Shown here: positions 8,712 to 18,323 of the stretch, one piece after another
How the letters are laid out: the number at the start of each line of letters is the position of its first letter
Position numbering within the stretch: the first letter of the stretch is position 1
Source: a bacterium
Lineage (GTDB): Bacteria; Pseudomonadota; Alphaproteobacteria; Rhizobiales; Aestuariivirgaceae
Direction of reading: 5' to 3'
DNA length: 64,000 nt
Assembly: GCA_022842165.1 (NCBI GenBank)
Contig: JALHQC010000011.1
Span: 1 to 64,000, forward strand
The notes under the pieces: generated by a model
What the model saw: only the letters and a program-made list of their open reading frames with translations
The model's database searches: none
Told to the model about the DNA's origin: nothing
Made by a program: the position numbers and the translations under genes

Positions 8712-11633
8712 CTACTCCGCCGCTTCCTTCCGGCCGCGCCGCAGCACGTCTTTCAGATAGTGCCCGGTGTAGCTCTTCTTGTCCCGCGCCACGTCCTCGG
8801 GCGTTCCAGCCACCACGATCTCGCCGCCGCCGTCGCCGCCCTCCGGCCCCAGGTCGATGATCCAATCCGCCGTCTTGATGACTTCGAGATTGTGTTCGAT
8901 CACCACGACGGAATTTCCCTGGTCCACCAGCTCGTGCAGCACTTCGAGCAGCTTCCGCACGTCATGGAAGTGCAGTCCCGTCGTCGGCTCGTCGAGGAGA
9001 TAGAGCGTGCGGCCCGTGGCGCGGCGCGAAAGCTCCTTCGCCAGCTTCACGCGCTGCGCTTCACCGCCGGAAAGCGTCGTCGCCTGCTGGCCCACCTTGA
9101 TGTAGCCAAGCCCCACGCGTTCCAGCGTCTCCATCTTGTCGCGCACACTCGGCACGGCGCGGAAGAACTCGGCACCCTCCGCCACCGTCATGTCGAGCAC
9201 GTCGGCGATTGACTTGCCCTTGAAGCGGATATCCAGCGTCTCACGATTGTAGCGGTGTCCGTGGCACTCGTCGCAAGTCACATAAACGTCGGGCAGGAAG
9301 TGCATCTCGATCTTGATGACGCCATCGCCCTGGCAGGTCTCGCAGCGGCCGCCCTTTACGTTGAACGAAAAGCGTCCCGGCCCATAGCCGCGCGCCTTGG
9401 CTTCCGGCAAGCCTGCGAACCAGTCGCGGATCGGCGTGAAGGCGCCCGTATAGGTCGCCGGGTTCGAGCGCGGCGTGCGGCCGATGGGCGACTGGTCGAT
9501 GTCGATGATCTTGTCGAGAAGCTCCAACCCCTCGATCCGGTCATGCTCGGCAGGCGCTTCCCGCGTGCCCATCAGCTTTCGCGCCGCTGCCTTGTAGACG
9601 GTATCGATCAGCAAGGTCGACTTGCCGCCACCCGAAACACCCGTCACGCAGGTGAAGACGCCGAGCGGAATCTCGGCAGACACATTCTTGAGGTTGTTGG
9701 CCCTGGCACCCTTGACGCGGATCGACCGGTTCTTCTCCCACTTGCGGCGGATGCCGGGCAGCGGCACCTGCTGCATGCCGGTGAGATATTGCCCGGTGAG
9801 TGACTTGGGATTCGCCATCACTTCGGCAGGAGTTCCCTGCGCGATGATCTCGCCGCCATGAATGCCGGCACCTGGCCCGATGTCGACCACATAGTCCGCA
9901 AGCCGGATCGCATCCTCGTCATGCTCGACGACGATCACAGTGTTGCCGATGTCGCGCAGGTGAACCAGCGTCTCCAGAAGCCGCGCATTGTCGCGCTGGT
10001 GAAGCCCAATCGAAGGCTCGTCCAGCACATAGAGGACGCCGGTGAGGCCGGAGCCGATCTGCGAGGCCAGCCGGATGCGCTGGCTCTCGCCGCCAGAAAG
10101 CGTGCCGGAGGTGCGCGACAGGTTGAGATAGTCGAGCCCGACATCCACAAGGAACTGCAGCCGCTCGCGGATTTCCTTCAGCACGCGGGCGGCAATTTCC
10201 TGGTCCTTCGGCTTCAGCTTTGCGGGCAAGGCGCCGAACCAGCTATTTGCCTCGCGGATCGACATCGCCGAAACCTCGCCGATGTGCCTCGCGTCGATCT
10301 TCACGGCGAGTGACTGCGGCTTCAAGCGATAACCGTTGCACGCGCTGCAAGGATGGTCCGACTGATACTTCGAAAGTTCCTCGCGCATCCAGTCGGAATC
10401 GGTCTCGCGCCAGCGCCGCTCGATGTTGCCGATCACGCCTTCGAAAGGTTTCTTCGTCTTGTAGGCGCGGATGCCGTCGTCATAAGTGATCGAAACCTCT
10501 TCGTCTCCCGTGCCGAACAGCACGGCGTCCCGTGCCTTCTTCGGCAGGTCTTTCCACGCCGTTGCCATTGAGAACTTGAAGTGCTTCGCCAGCGCCTCGA
10601 GCGTCTGGTTGTAATAGGGCGAGGTGTTGCCTGTTCGCGCCCAGGGCAGCACAGCGCCATCGCGAAGCGACAGCGTGGCATCGGGCACCACCATGTCCGG
10701 TTCGAAATGCAGCTCGGTGCCCAGCCCGTCGCACTTGGGGCAGGCCCCGAATGGATTGTTGAACGAGAAAAGCCGCGGCTCGATCTCGTCGATCGTGAAG
10801 CCCGAGACGGGACACGCGAAGCGCTCGGAGAACAGCAACCGCTCATGCGTGTCGTTCTTCGACTTGTTGGCGCTTTCGCCGGATTGCTCGGAGGCGGGGA
10901 GCGGCTTGTCGGCAAATTCCGCCACCGCCAGCCCATCGGCCAGCTTCAATGCCGTCTCGAAACTGTCGGCCAGACGCGTGCCGAGGTCGGGCTTCACCAC
11001 GAGGCGGTCCACCACCACGTCGATGTCGTGCTTGAACTTCTTGTCGAGGGCCGGCACCGCGTCGATCTCGTGGAACACACCGTCCACCTTCACGCGCTGG
11101 AAGCCCTTCTTCTGAAGCTCCGCCATCTCCTTGCGGTATTCGCCCTTCCTCCCGCGCACGATCGGCGCCAGCAGGTAGAGCCTGGTTCCCTCCGGCAGTG
11201 CCAGCACGCGGTCCACCATCTGCGTCACAGTCTGGCTCTCGATGGGAAGCCCGGTGGCGGGAGAGTAGGCAACGCCAATGCGCGCGAACAGCAACCGCAT
11301 GTAGTCGTAGATCTCGGTCACCGTGCCGACGGTCGAACGCGGATTCCGGCTCGTCGTCTTCTGCTCGATCGAGATTGCCGGCGACAGCCCGTCGATCTGG
11401 TCGACGTCCGGTTTCTGCATCATCTCAAGGAACTGCCGCGCATAGGCGGACAGCGATTCCACATAGCGCCGCTGGCCCTCCGCATAGATGGTGTCGAAGG
11501 CAAGTGACGACTTCCCCGAGCCTGAGAGCCCGGTGAAGACGATCAGCTTGTCGCGCGGCAGATCAATGGAAATGTTCTTCAGGTTGTGCTCGCGCGCACC
11601 CTGGATCGACAAAACTTTCTTGTGCTCTGGCAT
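8712..11633 (-). CDS. uvrA: Excinuclease ABC subunit A
   Basis: 973 residues, full length. The damage-recognition ATPase of nucleotide excision repair, it works as a dimer with UvrB. Two ABC units are visible: N-terminal Walker [15 protein letters not shown] and C-terminal [14 protein letters not shown], with signatures [12 protein letters not shown] and [13 protein letters not shown]. The zinc module [14 protein letters not shown]...[10 protein letters not shown] is intact. A LexA-type box lies 12 bases upstream of the start. ssb, the usual divergent neighbour in this class, is about 6 kb away. Confidence 0.98.
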   Translation of the reverse strand: MPEHKKVLSIQGAREHNLKNISIDLPRDKLIVFTGLSGSGKSSLAFDTIYAEGQRRYVESLSAYARQFLEMMQKPDVDQIDGLSPAISIEQKTTSRNPRSTVGTVTEIYDYMRLLFARIGVAYSPATGLPIESQTVTQMVDRVLALPEGTRLYLLAPIVRGRKGEYRKEMAELQKKGFQRVKVDGVFHEIDAVPALDKKFKHDIDVVVDRLVVKPDLGTRLADSFETALKLADGLAVAEFADKPLPASEQSGESANKSKNDTHERLLFSERFACPVSGFTIDEIEPRLFSFNNPFGACPKCDGLGTELHFEPDMVVPDATLSLRDGAVLPWARTGNTSPYYNQTLEALAKHFKFSMATAWKDLPKKARDAVLFGTGDEEVSITYDDGIRAYKTKKPFEGVIGNIERRWRETDSDWMREELSKYQSDHPCSACNGYRLKPQSLAVKIDARHIGEVSAMSIREANSWFGALPAKLKPKDQEIAARVLKEIRERLQFLVDVGLDYLNLSRTSGTLSGGESQRIRLASQIGSGLTGVLYVLDEPSIGLHQRDNARLLETLVHLRDIGNTVIVVEHDEDAIRLADYVVDIGPGAGIHGGEIIAQGTPAEVMANPKSLTGQYLTGMQQVPLPGIRRKWEKNRSIRVKGARANNLKNVSAEIPLGVFTCVTGVSGGGKSTLLIDTVYKAAARKLMGTREAPAEHDRIEGLELLDKIIDIDQSPIGRTPRSNPATYTGAFTPIRDWFAGLPEAKARGYGPGRFSFNVKGGRCETCQGDGVIKIEMHFLPDVYVTCDECHGHRYNRETLDIRFKGKSIADVLDMTVAEGAEFFRAVPSVRDKMETLERVGLGYIKVGQQATTLSGGEAQRVKLAKELSRRATGRTLYLLDEPTTGLHFHDVRKLLEVLHELVDQGNSVVVIEHNLEVIKTADWIIDLGPEGGDGGGEIVVAGTPEDVARDKKSYTGHYLKDVLRRGRKEAAE

Positions 11634-11645
11634 CGGTCCTGACTA

Positions 11646-11660
11646 GATCAAAAAGAGAAC
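11646..11660 (-). promoter_or_regulatory. LexA/SOS box upstream of uvrA (one mismatch)
   Basis: GATCAAAAAGAGAAC on the plus strand matches GAAC-N7-GAAC, the alphaproteobacterial LexA operator, at seven of eight fixed positions. It is identical to the ssb box at 14 of 15 bases. Read toward uvrA, a TTGCCC 17 bases before a weak TAGTCA would frame the box as promoter spacer. The -10 match is poor, so the operator is better supported than the promoter. Confidence 0.75.
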
Positions 11661-11739
11661 ATGGGCAAGGTGTCGTGTCGGGAATTGACCGGAGGCTCTC
11701 CCGAAGGGAACCGGCCAATTTCCAATCCGTTTTACAGCC

Positions 11740-12207
11740 ATGAGTTCAACGCGGCTTCTCGCACTGCAGTTCACAATTCTGTTCTGCCTCGCGGTCATCC
11801 TCATACCTGCGGGCGCGCATTTGTTCGAATATCCCGCCAAGATGGGGCTTGAGCCCGCAGAATACATGGTGACGCAGCGCATCTATGCGGGCTGGGCATG
11901 GTTCGGAGTGCCCATATACGCCGCGATGATTCTCCTTGCTATCCACGCGCTGGTGCTGAGGAAAAATCGTTTGCCAATGGTCCTGTCCCTCGTGGCATTT
12001 GCTGTCGTTGTCCTCACCCAGGTCATCTTCTGGCGCTACACTTTTCCGATGAACGCGATTACCCACAACTGGACAGTTTCCCCGCCCGATATTGCGGCTG
12101 CCCGCTGGCAGTGGGAGACTTCGCATGCCTTGAATGCTATCCTGACCTTTGTTGCCTTCATCCTGGGAACCCTGGCGATCCTTGTCAGCCGCCGCCGTGG
12201 ATGCTGA
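11740..12207 (+). CDS. Small integral membrane protein, DUF1772-like
   Basis: 155 residues with four predicted helices (residues about 7-25, 50-70, 80-100, 130-150). The segment NAITHNWTVSPPDIAAARWQWETSHALN resembles the conserved loop and W-x4-H region of DUF1772/anthrone-oxygenase-like membrane proteins. Its function is unknown. It lies in the segment that separates uvrA from ssb and its end overlaps possible upstream starts of recQ. The family call is tentative. Confidence 0.6.
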   Translation: MSSTRLLALQFTILFCLAVILIPAGAHLFEYPAKMGLEPAEYMVTQRIYAGWAWFGVPIYAAMILLAIHALVLRKNRLPMVLSLVAFAVVVLTQVIFWRYTFPMNAITHNWTVSPPDIAAARWQWETSHALNAILTFVAFILGTLAILVSRRRGC

Positions 12208-12216
12208 GAATGGCAG

Positions 12217-12240
12217 CAGCACCTGTCAGCACCTGTCAGC
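12217..12240. repeat. Short tandem repeat, CAGCACCTGT x2.4
   Basis: Two exact copies of CAGCACCTGT plus CAGC of a third lie between the DUF1772-like gene and recQ. It may be simple slippage, but it sits in the recQ leader and could alter its length. Confidence 0.8.
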
Positions 12241-12304
12241 AGATTGCCGCAGGCTCCGAATCACCAGGTTTCGGCTAAGCCACACCCGAACAAGGCAGCC
12301 GAGA

Positions 12305-14119
12305 TTGAGCAAGCACGACATCCTTCGCCAGACCTATGGCTACGAGACCTTCCGCCCCGGACAGGAGGAAATCGTCGATCACCTGATTGGCGGCCGCAAC
12401 GTGCTGGCCGTGATGCCCACGGGGTCCGGCAAGTCGCTGTGTTATCAGGTGCCGGCCCTTGTGAAGGGCGGCTTGAGCATCGTCGTCTCGCCGCTGGTGG
12501 CGCTGATGCAGGATCAGGTGGCGGCCCTGAAGCTCGCGGGCGTCGCCGCCGAAACCATCAATTCTGCTGCCCGGCGCGAAGAAAATGTCGAGATATGGAA
12601 GCGCGCCGCGGCGGGCGATGTGCGGCTTCTCTACATGAGCCCCGAACGCCTGATGACGGAGCGCATGATCATCGCGCTCAAGAAACTTCCGGTCAGCCTC
12701 TTTGCCATCGACGAGGCGCACTGCATCTCGCAATGGGGCGCATCCTTCCGCCCGGAATACGACATGCTGCAGTCCCTGAAGGATGCTTTCCCGAAGGTCC
12801 CCATCGGCGCCTTCACCGCCACGGCAGATGAGGCCACCCGGCGCGACATCGTGACGAAACTGTTCGGCGGCAAGGCAGAAGTCTTCGTCTCGGGCTTCGA
12901 CCGTCCGAACATCCGCCTCATGGTCTCGCCCAAGAAGGGCGCGAAGGAGCAGCTTCTGGATTTCCTCGAAGGCCGCAAGGGCCAGAGCGGCATTGTCTAC
13001 GCCCTGTCGCGGAAATCGACGGAGGAACTCGCGGCTCATCTCGTCTCCAAGGGCTGGCGCGCTATCGCCTATCATGCCGGCATGAGCGCGGAAGACCGGG
13101 CCGAGGCGCAGAACCTGTTCATGACCGAGCCGGGCGTCATCGTCTGCGCCACCATCGCCTTTGGCATGGGGATCGACAAGCCCGACGTGCGCTTCGTCTT
13201 CCATGCCGATCTGCCGTCCTCGCTCGATGCCTATTACCAGGAGATCGGCCGGGCCGGGCGCGATGGCGGAGCATCGGACGCTCAGATGGTCTTCGGACTT
13301 GTCGACATCCAGATGCGCCGCCGCTTCATCGACCAGGAGGAGGGTGGAGAAGAGCGCCGCCGCCGCGAGCACAAGCGCCTTGATGCGCTCGTCGCCTATT
13401 GCGAGGCGCCCGAATGCCGGCGCCAGAACCTGCTCGTTTATTTCGGTGAGGAGTCGCTTCCCTGCGGCAATTGCGACGTCTGCCTCGATCCCGCGGAAAC
13501 GGTTGACGGCACGGCGGAGGCGCGCTGGATTCTCGATGCCGTGATCGCGACGGGCGAGCGTTTCGGCGCCGCCCACATCGCCGATGTTCTGGCCGGCAAG
13601 CCGAACGAGAAGGCTGAAGCGATGCGCCACACAATGCTGGCCGTATTCGGCATCGGCAAGGCGCACGGCCGCAGTCATTGGCAGTCGCTGCTGCGCCAGA
13701 TGGTGGGAGGCGGCTTCCTGTCGATCGATGTGGCGGGCTTCGGCGGCCTCGGGCTGACGCCAAAAGGCCGTGCACTGATCAATGGCGAAGGCGCCTTCCG
13801 CTATCGCGCTGCCGTGAGCGCGCCTTCGAAGAAGGCCGAGCGTGCCCGGCGCATGATGGCAGCGGTCGAGGAAGGCGGCGTTTCGGATGAGCTTTTGCAG
13901 CGCCTGAAGGCGCTTCGCTCGAAGCTTGCCCGCCAGCGAAGCGTGCCAGCCTATGTCATTTTCTCGGACCGTACCCTGATCGACATGGCCCAAAAGCGCC
14001 CGCTGACGCGTTGGGATTTTGGCGAGGTGAACGGCGTCGGCGAGGCGAAACTTCAGCAGTTCGCCGATGTGTTTCTGGGTGAAATCCGCGCCTTCGTGCA
14101 GGAGGGCAGGGCGGCCTGA
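12305..14119 (+). CDS. recQ: ATP-dependent DNA helicase RecQ, probable TTG start
   Basis: 604 residues from TTG 12305, placed because family similarity begins at LSKHDILRQTYGYETFRPGQEEIV; the track's longer N terminus has no family character. A GTG at 12197 is an alternative. Motifs: Walker A MPTGSGKSLCYQ, DEAH box IDEAHCISQWG, motif VI EIGRAGRDG, the RecQ zinc cysteines C-x5-C...CGNC, and a C-terminal HRDC domain. RecQ unwinds 3'-5' in recombination and fork repair. It lies within the block between uvrA and ssb. Confidence 0.94.
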   Translation: MSKHDILRQTYGYETFRPGQEEIVDHLIGGRNVLAVMPTGSGKSLCYQVPALVKGGLSIVVSPLVALMQDQVAALKLAGVAAETINSAARREENVEIWKRAAAGDVRLLYMSPERLMTERMIIALKKLPVSLFAIDEAHCISQWGASFRPEYDMLQSLKDAFPKVPIGAFTATADEATRRDIVTKLFGGKAEVFVSGFDRPNIRLMVSPKKGAKEQLLDFLEGRKGQSGIVYALSRKSTEELAAHLVSKGWRAIAYHAGMSAEDRAEAQNLFMTEPGVIVCATIAFGMGIDKPDVRFVFHADLPSSLDAYYQEIGRAGRDGGASDAQMVFGLVDIQMRRRFIDQEEGGEERRRREHKRLDALVAYCEAPECRRQNLLVYFGEESLPCGNCDVCLDPAETVDGTAEARWILDAVIATGERFGAAHIADVLAGKPNEKAEAMRHTMLAVFGIGKAHGRSHWQSLLRQMVGGGFLSIDVAGFGGLGLTPKGRALINGEGAFRYRAAVSAPSKKAERARRMMAAVEEGGVSDELLQRLKALRSKLARQRSVPAYVIFSDRTLIDMAQKRPLTRWDFGEVNGVGEAKLQQFADVFLGEIRAFVQEGRAA

Positions 14120-14196
14120 CCCGTTGATTCCGGGAAACGCCGCCTTGCCGCTTGCCCTCGAACAAGCTAGGCGCTGACCACAAAGAGGAAGTGCTT

Positions 14197-15576
14197 GTGA
14201 AACCGTCAAGACCGCAGGAAGCGAAAGCGCTTCTCGTCATCGCGCTGCCTCTGGTCTTCGCCTATCTGGCGGACGTGGTGATGATCGTTACCGCCAAGAT
14301 GGTGGTAGGCCGCCTCGGTGCGCTGGAACTTGCAGCCGCCGGAATATCGACTGATCTTTCCTACCAGATGTGCATCGTGCTGATGGGCTTCTTCTCCGTC
14401 GTCGGTGTTCTGGTTTCGGGCGCCCTCGGCGCAGGGCGCAGGCAGGACGCACTCCCCGAACTCATCCGCGCCATGCTGCTGGCAGGCGTACTGGGGGTGA
14501 TCGTCACCCTTGTTGTCCTGAACCTCGAAACCGTGTTGACGCTTGCCCGGCAGGATGCCGAGGTGATCGCCATGTCGGAACCGTTCTACAGGAACTTCGC
14601 CTTCGCGATGCTGCCCATCATCTGGTTTGGCGTGCTCAGAAGCTTCGCCGCCGCCATGATGCGCACTGGCTTTGTGCTGGCGATAACCGTAGTCACCGTG
14701 ATTATGAACTACATCCTCATGCAGGGCCTTGTGCATGGTGGCTTCGGACTGCCTCAACTCGGCATTGGCGGGGCAGGGCTCGCCTGGACTATTTCCATGT
14801 GGTTCAAGTGCCTCTGCCTCGGCGCCTACACGCTCTGGCTCATTCGTGCTGAAAAACTGCCGGCTCGCGGCTGGTATTACGGTGGCGTGAGGAGATATCT
14901 GCCGCTGGTGGCGCTGGGGCTGCCGGTCGCCGGTATCGTCGCCATGGAATCAGGACTCTTCGCCGCAACAGCCTTGCTGTCCGGCATTCTTGGCCCGCTC
15001 GATCTCGCGGCTTACCAGATGGTCATGGGCTGGATCGCCATTCCCTTCGTCATCTCGCTGGGTATTTCGGAAGCCGCCATGGTGCGCGTCGCCTACTGGA
15101 TGGGCGCGGACGATCCGCCCGCCGCACGCCAGGCCGGAAATCTCGGCATGGTCATTGGCGTGGCCATCCCCTTCGTGCTGGTGGCTATTCCGGTGTTGGC
15201 ACCCGGCATCGTCACGCGCATTTTTCTGGATGCCGCCGACCCGAACTACGCCGAAATTGCCGCACTGGTCTCCGTCTTGCTCATCATCGCGGCGATCTTC
15301 CAGGTCTTCGACGGATTGCAGGTGATTGCCTCCCACGCGCTTCGCGGATTGCGCGACGCCACCATTCCGCTGCTGATCGCGGGCGTGGGCTATTGGATCG
15401 TCGGAATGGGTTCAGCCTATGTCATGGGCTTCCGTCTCGGTTGGGGCTCACCCGGCCTGTGGATAGGCCTCGCTATCGGCTTGGCCTTTACCGCCTCTCT
15501 TCTGGCTTGGCGGTTCGAACTTCTGGCAAAGCGCGGAGCGAGGCTCAGTTTGACGAATGGTCCGTCGTCGAGATGA
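14197..15576 (+). CDS. MATE-family efflux transporter
   Basis: 459 residues from GTG 14197, which has AGAGGAA six bases upstream; the track's TTG at 14152 lacks one. The protein is hydrophobic throughout with about 12 helices in two similar halves, and shows MATE-like segments such as GRLGALELAAAGISTDL near the N terminus. MATE proteins export drugs or metabolites using a Na+ or H+ gradient. Its 3' end overlaps the convergent YkgJ gene by 32 bases. Substrate unknown. Confidence 0.9.
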   Translation: MKPSRPQEAKALLVIALPLVFAYLADVVMIVTAKMVVGRLGALELAAAGISTDLSYQMCIVLMGFFSVVGVLVSGALGAGRRQDALPELIRAMLLAGVLGVIVTLVVLNLETVLTLARQDAEVIAMSEPFYRNFAFAMLPIIWFGVLRSFAAAMMRTGFVLAITVVTVIMNYILMQGLVHGGFGLPQLGIGGAGLAWTISMWFKCLCLGAYTLWLIRAEKLPARGWYYGGVRRYLPLVALGLPVAGIVAMESGLFAATALLSGILGPLDLAAYQMVMGWIAIPFVISLGISEAAMVRVAYWMGADDPPAARQAGNLGMVIGVAIPFVLVAIPVLAPGIVTRIFLDAADPNYAEIAALVSVLLIIAAIFQVFDGLQVIASHALRGLRDATIPLLIAGVGYWIVGMGSAYVMGFRLGWGSPGLWIGLAIGLAFTASLLAWRFELLAKRGARLSLTNGPSSR

Positions 15577-15922
15577 AGGTTTCGTCTTCCTGGCCGCTGC
15601 GCTCGAATGTCAGGAAGTCATAATAGCCACAGTGGCCTTCCCCCGGAAACACCCGGCAGGTTGAGGGCCGTGCCTCATAGATCCCGCAGCGCCGCAGCTC
15701 ACTGTCGAAGAACTGGCAGATCTTGCCGAAATGCTCGTCGGTCTTGCGCCGCAGGATGCGCTTGTACCCGTGCGCCGACTTGAAATACTTCTTCTCGGCC
15801 ACCTTCAACTCCACGCCAAAATACTTGGCGATCCTCTCGGCATCCCGGTCCTTTACCTCGATCACGGGATAGGAACAGCAATAGCCGGGACATTTCGAAC
15901 AGTCGTATTTCTTGCGGGGCAT
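15545..15922 (-). CDS. YkgJ-family cysteine-cluster protein (putative Zn/Fe-binding)
   Basis: 125 residues from ATG 15922 (TTG 15931 is possible; neither has a good ribosome-binding site). The cysteine cluster CSKCPGYCC at the N terminus and CGIYEARPSTCRVFP later are the YkgJ/CxxCxxCC hallmark, thought to bind zinc or an Fe-S cluster. Function is unknown. The last 32 bases overlap the convergent MATE gene. Confidence 0.88.
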   Translation of the reverse strand: MPRKKYDCSKCPGYCCSYPVIEVKDRDAERIAKYFGVELKVAEKKYFKSAHGYKRILRRKTDEHFGKICQFFDSELRRCGIYEARPSTCRVFPGEGHCGYYDFLTFERSGQEDETFISTTDHSSN

Positions 15923-15952
15923 CAGGTTCAAATCCGTTGTTGAGGCAGGAAA

Positions 15953-16900
15953 CTATGCGTTTGAAGTTTTCGCCGCAACGCCCGTTGGCTTGTGACCGGC
16001 CAATTGTGCAAATTTTCTGTTGGTATCTGCCATTTCTGCCATCACCCATTCGCGAAAGGCGCGAGCCGGGGCGGATTCGCGAGAACCCTTGGCACGAACG
16101 ATCCAGTAGGTGCCATAATCGCGCACGTCGATGTTGAACGGCCGGACGAGCCAGCCCTCGATGATCGAGTCCATGCAGAGGATCTGGTCGCCCAGCGCAA
16201 AACCCTGGCCGGCCTCGGCCGCCTCGATGGCGAGATGGGATTGGAAGATCGGCCCGCGCCAGTCAACCCCGCTGGTCACGCCCGCCGCGCGCAGCCAATC
16301 CTCCCACCACTGCTTGCGCTCCTCGTGAAGCAAGGTGAAGCGCCCCAGGTCTGCAGGCCGCAGGTTTGACTCACCCGCAACCAGCGAAGGCGCGCAAACG
16401 GGAAAGCTGACCGAATCGGCGAGCTTCACGGCGTCGACATCCTCCCATTGCCCGCGTCCGTAGCGCATTCCGATATCGGCATCGCCGGCCCGGAAGTTGA
16501 CCAGTCGCGAGTCGGCCTCGATGGCGAGTTCGATATCAGGATGCAGGGCACGGAATTTGCCGAGTCGTGGCACCAGCCAGCGTGAAGCAAGCGCCGGCTC
16601 GACTGACACTTTGAGAAGCCGGGTGTTGCCTGCCGCAGCGGCGTCGCGTGTCGCATCCGCCAATTGGTCAAAAAGGGCCGTCAGCCGCGAGCTGAAATTG
16701 CGGCCCGGATCGGTGAGAGTCACGCCCCGTCCGGTGCGATTGAAAAGCTCCGTGCCGAGCCATTCTTCGAGGTCGCGCACATGGCGGCTGATGGCGGCAT
16801 GCGTCACGAATAGCTCTTCAGCAGCGTCGGTCAGGCTTTCGTGCCGCGCCGCAGCTTCGAAAGCCTTGAGGGCATTGAGGGAAGGGAGACGCCGGGCCAC
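15953..16900 (-). CDS. LysR-family regulator, GcvA-like
   Basis: 315 residues from GTG 16900. The N-terminal winged HTH (LNALKAFEAAARHESLTDAAEELFVTHAAISRHVRDLEE) matches GcvA-type LysR proteins, and a periplasmic-binding-like effector domain fills the rest (DADIGMRYGRGQWEDVDAVKL). It diverges from a 47-codon ORF. A perfect TGTAA-N7-TTACA dyad lies between the two starts, the likely binding site. The regulated pathway cannot be told from neighbours. Confidence 0.92.
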   Translation of the reverse strand: MARRLPSLNALKAFEAAARHESLTDAAEELFVTHAAISRHVRDLEEWLGTELFNRTGRGVTLTDPGRNFSSRLTALFDQLADATRDAAAAGNTRLLKVSVEPALASRWLVPRLGKFRALHPDIELAIEADSRLVNFRAGDADIGMRYGRGQWEDVDAVKLADSVSFPVCAPSLVAGESNLRPADLGRFTLLHEERKQWWEDWLRAAGVTSGVDWRGPIFQSHLAIEAAEAGQGFALGDQILCMDSIIEGWLVRPFNIDVRDYGTYWIVRAKGSRESAPARAFREWVMAEMADTNRKFAQLAGHKPTGVAAKTSNA

Positions 16901-16913
16901 AGACAGGTTCCAG

Positions 16914-16930
16914 TGTAAGTTTTTGTTACA
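16914..16930. promoter_or_regulatory. Inverted repeat TGTAA-N7-TTACA, probable LysR operator
   Basis: Perfect five-base dyad containing the T-N11-A pattern typical of LysR sites, 14 bp in front of the LysR gene and 86 bp in front of the divergent small ORF. It probably serves autoregulation and control of the divergent gene. Confidence 0.65.
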
Positions 16931-17015
16931 GGTAGCGTAGGTTATTGCCGTTTGTGTTGCAAGAGCGAAGAGGGCATATAGGCAACATCAGATTTGAAGC
17001 ACACGGAGACATCAA

Positions 17016-17159
17016 ATGAACTGGGTTTTTAACACATATTCAAGCGTTTACACGACCGCCATGATGCAGTCACAGGACGGGCAGCATAATGCTGCACCTG
17101 CGAAGGAACGCGTCAATGCCAAGCGCTCTGCCATTCTCAACCTCTTCGGCCGCCGCTAA
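17016..17159 (+). CDS. Small ORF, 47 residues, divergent from the LysR gene
   Basis: Not in the ORF track. ATG 17016 is preceded by GGAG at good spacing (ACGGAGACATCAAATG) and the frame runs to TAA at 17157-17159. The product starts MNWVFNTYSSVYTT and ends in a basic tail (AKRSAILNLFGRR). It has no signal peptide or membrane helix. Position opposite a LysR gene with a dyad operator between suggests it is a regulated target. Family unknown. Confidence 0.6.
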   Translation: MNWVFNTYSSVYTTAMMQSQDGQHNAAPAKERVNAKRSAILNLFGRR

Positions 17160-17185
17160 GCCACACCGTTTTCAGCGCCTCCGGC

Positions 17186-17578
17186 TCATGTGGCCGGGGC
17201 CGCTGCCACAAGATCAACCTCCACCACCAGCCGTTCGTCGGCCAGTCCGGCGACCACCAGCAGTGTAGCGGCTGGCTTGTGGCCCTTCATCATCCTGTCC
17301 CGGGTTTCGCGGTAAAGCGCGATATGCGCCCGGTCGGTGATATAGACATGGGCATCGACCACATGAGTGTGGTCCATTCCGGCAGCAGCCAGTACGGCCA
17401 TCGCATTGTCCCATGCCAATTGGTGCTGCACCGCCGGATCAGGCGGAATATCCCCGGTTAGCGTCACTCCGATCTGTCCCGAGACATGGACGATGCGGCA
17501 TCCCGGCGTCACCTCGATCCCTTGCGCATAGTTTGAAAACGGCTTCGGCGCGTTCGGCGTGGCGATAGCTCTGATCAT
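17186..17578 (-). CDS. RidA/YjgF-family protein, non-canonical subgroup
   Basis: 130 residues of the Rid fold (IVHVSGQIG...; AWDNAMAVLAAAGMDHTHVVDAHVYITD). ATG 17578 follows AGGGAGAACATC. In canonical RidA imine deaminases an Arg in VARLP contacts the substrate carboxylate; here the same place reads VAGLADERLVVEVD, so that Arg seems to be Gly. That points to one of the Rid subgroups without proven imine deaminase activity. It is divergent from ssb. Confidence 0.85.
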   Translation of the reverse strand: MIRAIATPNAPKPFSNYAQGIEVTPGCRIVHVSGQIGVTLTGDIPPDPAVQHQLAWDNAMAVLAAAGMDHTHVVDAHVYITDRAHIALYRETRDRMMKGHKPAATLLVVAGLADERLVVEVDLVAAAPAT

Positions 17579-17610
17579 GATGTTCTCCCTGTTCCGATGT
17601 CATAACCTGC

Positions 17611-17639
17611 TTGAATGGGAACAAAAAGAGAACTATAAG
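17611..17639 (+). promoter_or_regulatory. ssb promoter with embedded perfect LexA box
   Basis: TTGAAT (17611-17616) and TATAAG (17634-17639) are exactly 17 bp apart. The last 15 bp of that spacer are GAACAAAAAGAGAAC (17619-17633), a perfect GAAC-N7-GAAC LexA operator. A repressor bound there would block RNA polymerase directly. Confidence 0.85.
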
Positions 17640-17723
17640 CCTGCGGATGTGGATAAGGTCCGGTCTGTGCGTGTATCAGGGCCTTGGTTTGATTAGTGTG
17701 CTGAAACACAGGGAGTTCTGGTT

Positions 17724-18212
17724 ATGGCAGGTTCGGTAAACAAGGTGATTCTGGTGGGCAATCTGGGCAAGGATCCGGAGGTGCGCCACACCCAGGATGG
17801 AAAGCCCATCGTCAACCTGTCGATCGCCACGTCCGAATCCTGGCGCGACCGCAACACCGGCGAGCGCAAGGAAAAGACCGAGTGGCACCGTGTCGTTATT
17901 TTCAGTGAAGGCCTCGCCAAGGTCGCCGAGCAATATCTGAAGAAGGGCTCGACGGTCTATATCGAGGGCCAACTGCAGACGCGGAAATGGACCGACAAGG
18001 ACGGCGTCGAGAAGTATTCGACAGAGGTCGTCCTTCAGGGCTTCAACAGCACGCTGACGATGATTGGCGGCCGGGCAGGCGGCGGCAGCGAGGCGGGGTC
18101 TTCCTATGGCGGAGGCGATGAATTCGGCCAGTCGAGCCCGATGGAGCGCCCGCGCGCCGGCGCCAAGACGCAAAGCTTCGCTCGCGATCTCGATGACGAG
18201 GTACCGTTCTGA
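17724..18212 (+). CDS. ssb: Single-stranded DNA-binding protein
   Basis: 162 residues. The OB fold starts [37 protein letters not shown] and contains [12 protein letters not shown] glycine/serine-rich linker leads to the acidic tip DLDDEVPF that recruits repair partners such as RecQ and UvrD-type proteins. A promoter with an embedded LexA box lies about 90 bp upstream, so it should be induced by DNA damage. Confidence 0.97.
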   Translation: MAGSVNKVILVGNLGKDPEVRHTQDGKPIVNLSIATSESWRDRNTGERKEKTEWHRVVIFSEGLAKVAEQYLKKGSTVYIEGQLQTRKWTDKDGVEKYSTEVVLQGFNSTLTMIGGRAGGGSEAGSSYGGGDEFGQSSPMERPRAGAKTQSFARDLDDEVPF

Positions 18213-18323
18213 TTCAAATTATCGGAACACGAGTGAGGTTGTACTGACGCTCTTTGCGGGCTTGTGTCGCGATAATGCCTGAAGTGGGTTAGGCTCTGTC
18301 TTCTTCATGAATGGAGGGCAGCC

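Noticed and set aside
17582-17594. GTTC-TCCCT-GTTC near the Rid gene start as a LexA box
   Set aside because: The spacer is five bases, not the required seven.
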